Part shown: piece after piece, positions 63,854 through 64,000 of the stretch
Layout of the letters: every line of letters begins with the position of its first letter
Numbering within the stretch: the stretch's first letter is position 1
Origin: Planctomycetota bacterium
GTDB taxonomy: Bacteria > Planctomycetota > Phycisphaerae > WQYP01
NCBI GenBank assembly: GCA_021805985.1
Contig: JAJZDN010000003.1
Location: 60,572 to 124,571 of the forward strand
DNA: 64,000 nucleotides
Direction of reading: 5' to 3'
The notes under the pieces: generated by a model
The model's input: the letters and a program-made list of their open reading frames with translations, nothing else
Databases searched by the model: none
Told to the model about the DNA's origin: nothing
Made by a program: the position numbers and the translations under genes

Positions 63854-64000
63854 TCAAGCAGCTGCCTCCGTCGGCCTTGCAGCACGTGCATTAAGCAGTG
63901 GACGCAGATAATATTTCGCGATCCACTCAACGACTGGAACGCACACCGCATCGCCGAACCCGAAAAGAGCCTGATTCAGGGGCACGGAAATTTTGAAATC
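63854..64000 (-). CDS. 3' end of a cytosine-C5 DNA methyltransferase (partial)
   Basis: The last 48 residues of a protein that enters from the right edge: PLNQALFGFGDAVCVPVVEW followed by IAKYYLRPLLNA and a stop. The QALFGFGDAVCVPVVEWIA stretch is the conserved C-terminal motif X region of Dcm-type cytosine DNA methyltransferases. The rest, including the catalytic PC motif, is outside the window, so type and specificity cannot be told. It may be part of a restriction-modification system. Confidence 0.75.
   Translation of the reverse strand, partial: DFKISVPLNQALFGFGDAVCVPVVEWIAKYYLRPLLNARAARPTEAAA

Overview
The window most resembles a chromosome segment from the Planctomycetota, probably the Phycisphaerae or a relative in the PVC group. 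That is inferred from gene content: a DUF1559-like prepilin, a PEP-CTERM secreted protein, a DUF2075 protein, a GH78 rhamnosidase, XylR- and AraR-style sugar regulators, and an envelope with both LPS (KdsA) and BamA. No rRNA is present, so placement stays tentative. Most of the window is ordinary housekeeping DNA with short intergenic gaps, broken by small accessory patches.

Layout. 0-5.3 kb: surface and secreted proteins (prepilin, lectin-like PEP-CTERM protein), two gene remnants (a possible GH92 scrap and a PDZ scrap) and a GntR-LacI chimeric regulator. 5.3-13.6 kb, mostly minus strand: ParA, a glycosyltransferase-methyltransferase fusion, rplM-rpsI, phosphoglucomutase, 6-phosphogluconolactonase, a divergent GroES-like protein, an AraC regulator on the plus strand and a PqiA-like membrane protein. 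13.9-17.7 kb: BamA with a co-oriented secreted protein. 17.9-22.9 kb: tRNA-Ser, rlmN, a Sel1-repeat protein, an RlmI-like methyltransferase and kdsA. 22.9-25.5 kb: two secreted proteins of unknown function flanked by a duplicated segment of about 108 bp. 25.6-34 kb: murA, RNase E/G, a membrane TPR-like protein and the rhamnosidase. 34.3-34.8 kb: a truncated TOTE-type primase fragment. 34.9-41.9 kb: a GbsR-like regulator, a histidine kinase, ftsK and a SpoIIE-type phosphatase. 41.9-42.3 kb: a palindromic repeat element. 42.3-48.4 kb, minus strand: eno, mreBC, a 47-residue membrane peptide, a coiled-coil protein and accD. 48.7-51.6 kb: an NtrB/NtrC-like two-component pair. 51.6-53.7 kb: a glycogen debranching enzyme. 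53.8-57.4 kb: an accessory patch with a second repeat element and a nuclease-helicase DUF2075 protein. 57.5-62.2 kb: a P-loop kinase, dapF, aroC, tRNA-Gly and an exported aldose epimerase. 62.3-64 kb: a XylR-like regulator and the 3' end of a cytosine DNA methyltransferase.

How the genes fit together. Several genes build the cell envelope: murA, dapF, kdsA, mreBC, bamA and the GT-MTase. Several serve central carbon flow: pgm, pgl, eno and the debranching enzyme. The rhamnosidase, galM-like protein, sugar regulators and possible GH92 remnant suggest growth on plant or algal polysaccharide.

The strongest unusual signals are: a family of non-autonomous palindromic elements with imperfect terminal inverted repeats (about 22.86, 41.95-42.33 and 53.78-54.15 kb); the TOTE primase remnant; the solitary nuclease-helicase; a 16-bp-arm palindrome upstream of aroC; and an RNase E/G whose S1 domain carries a large acidic insertion. 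I found no complete multi-gene system that I could call new.
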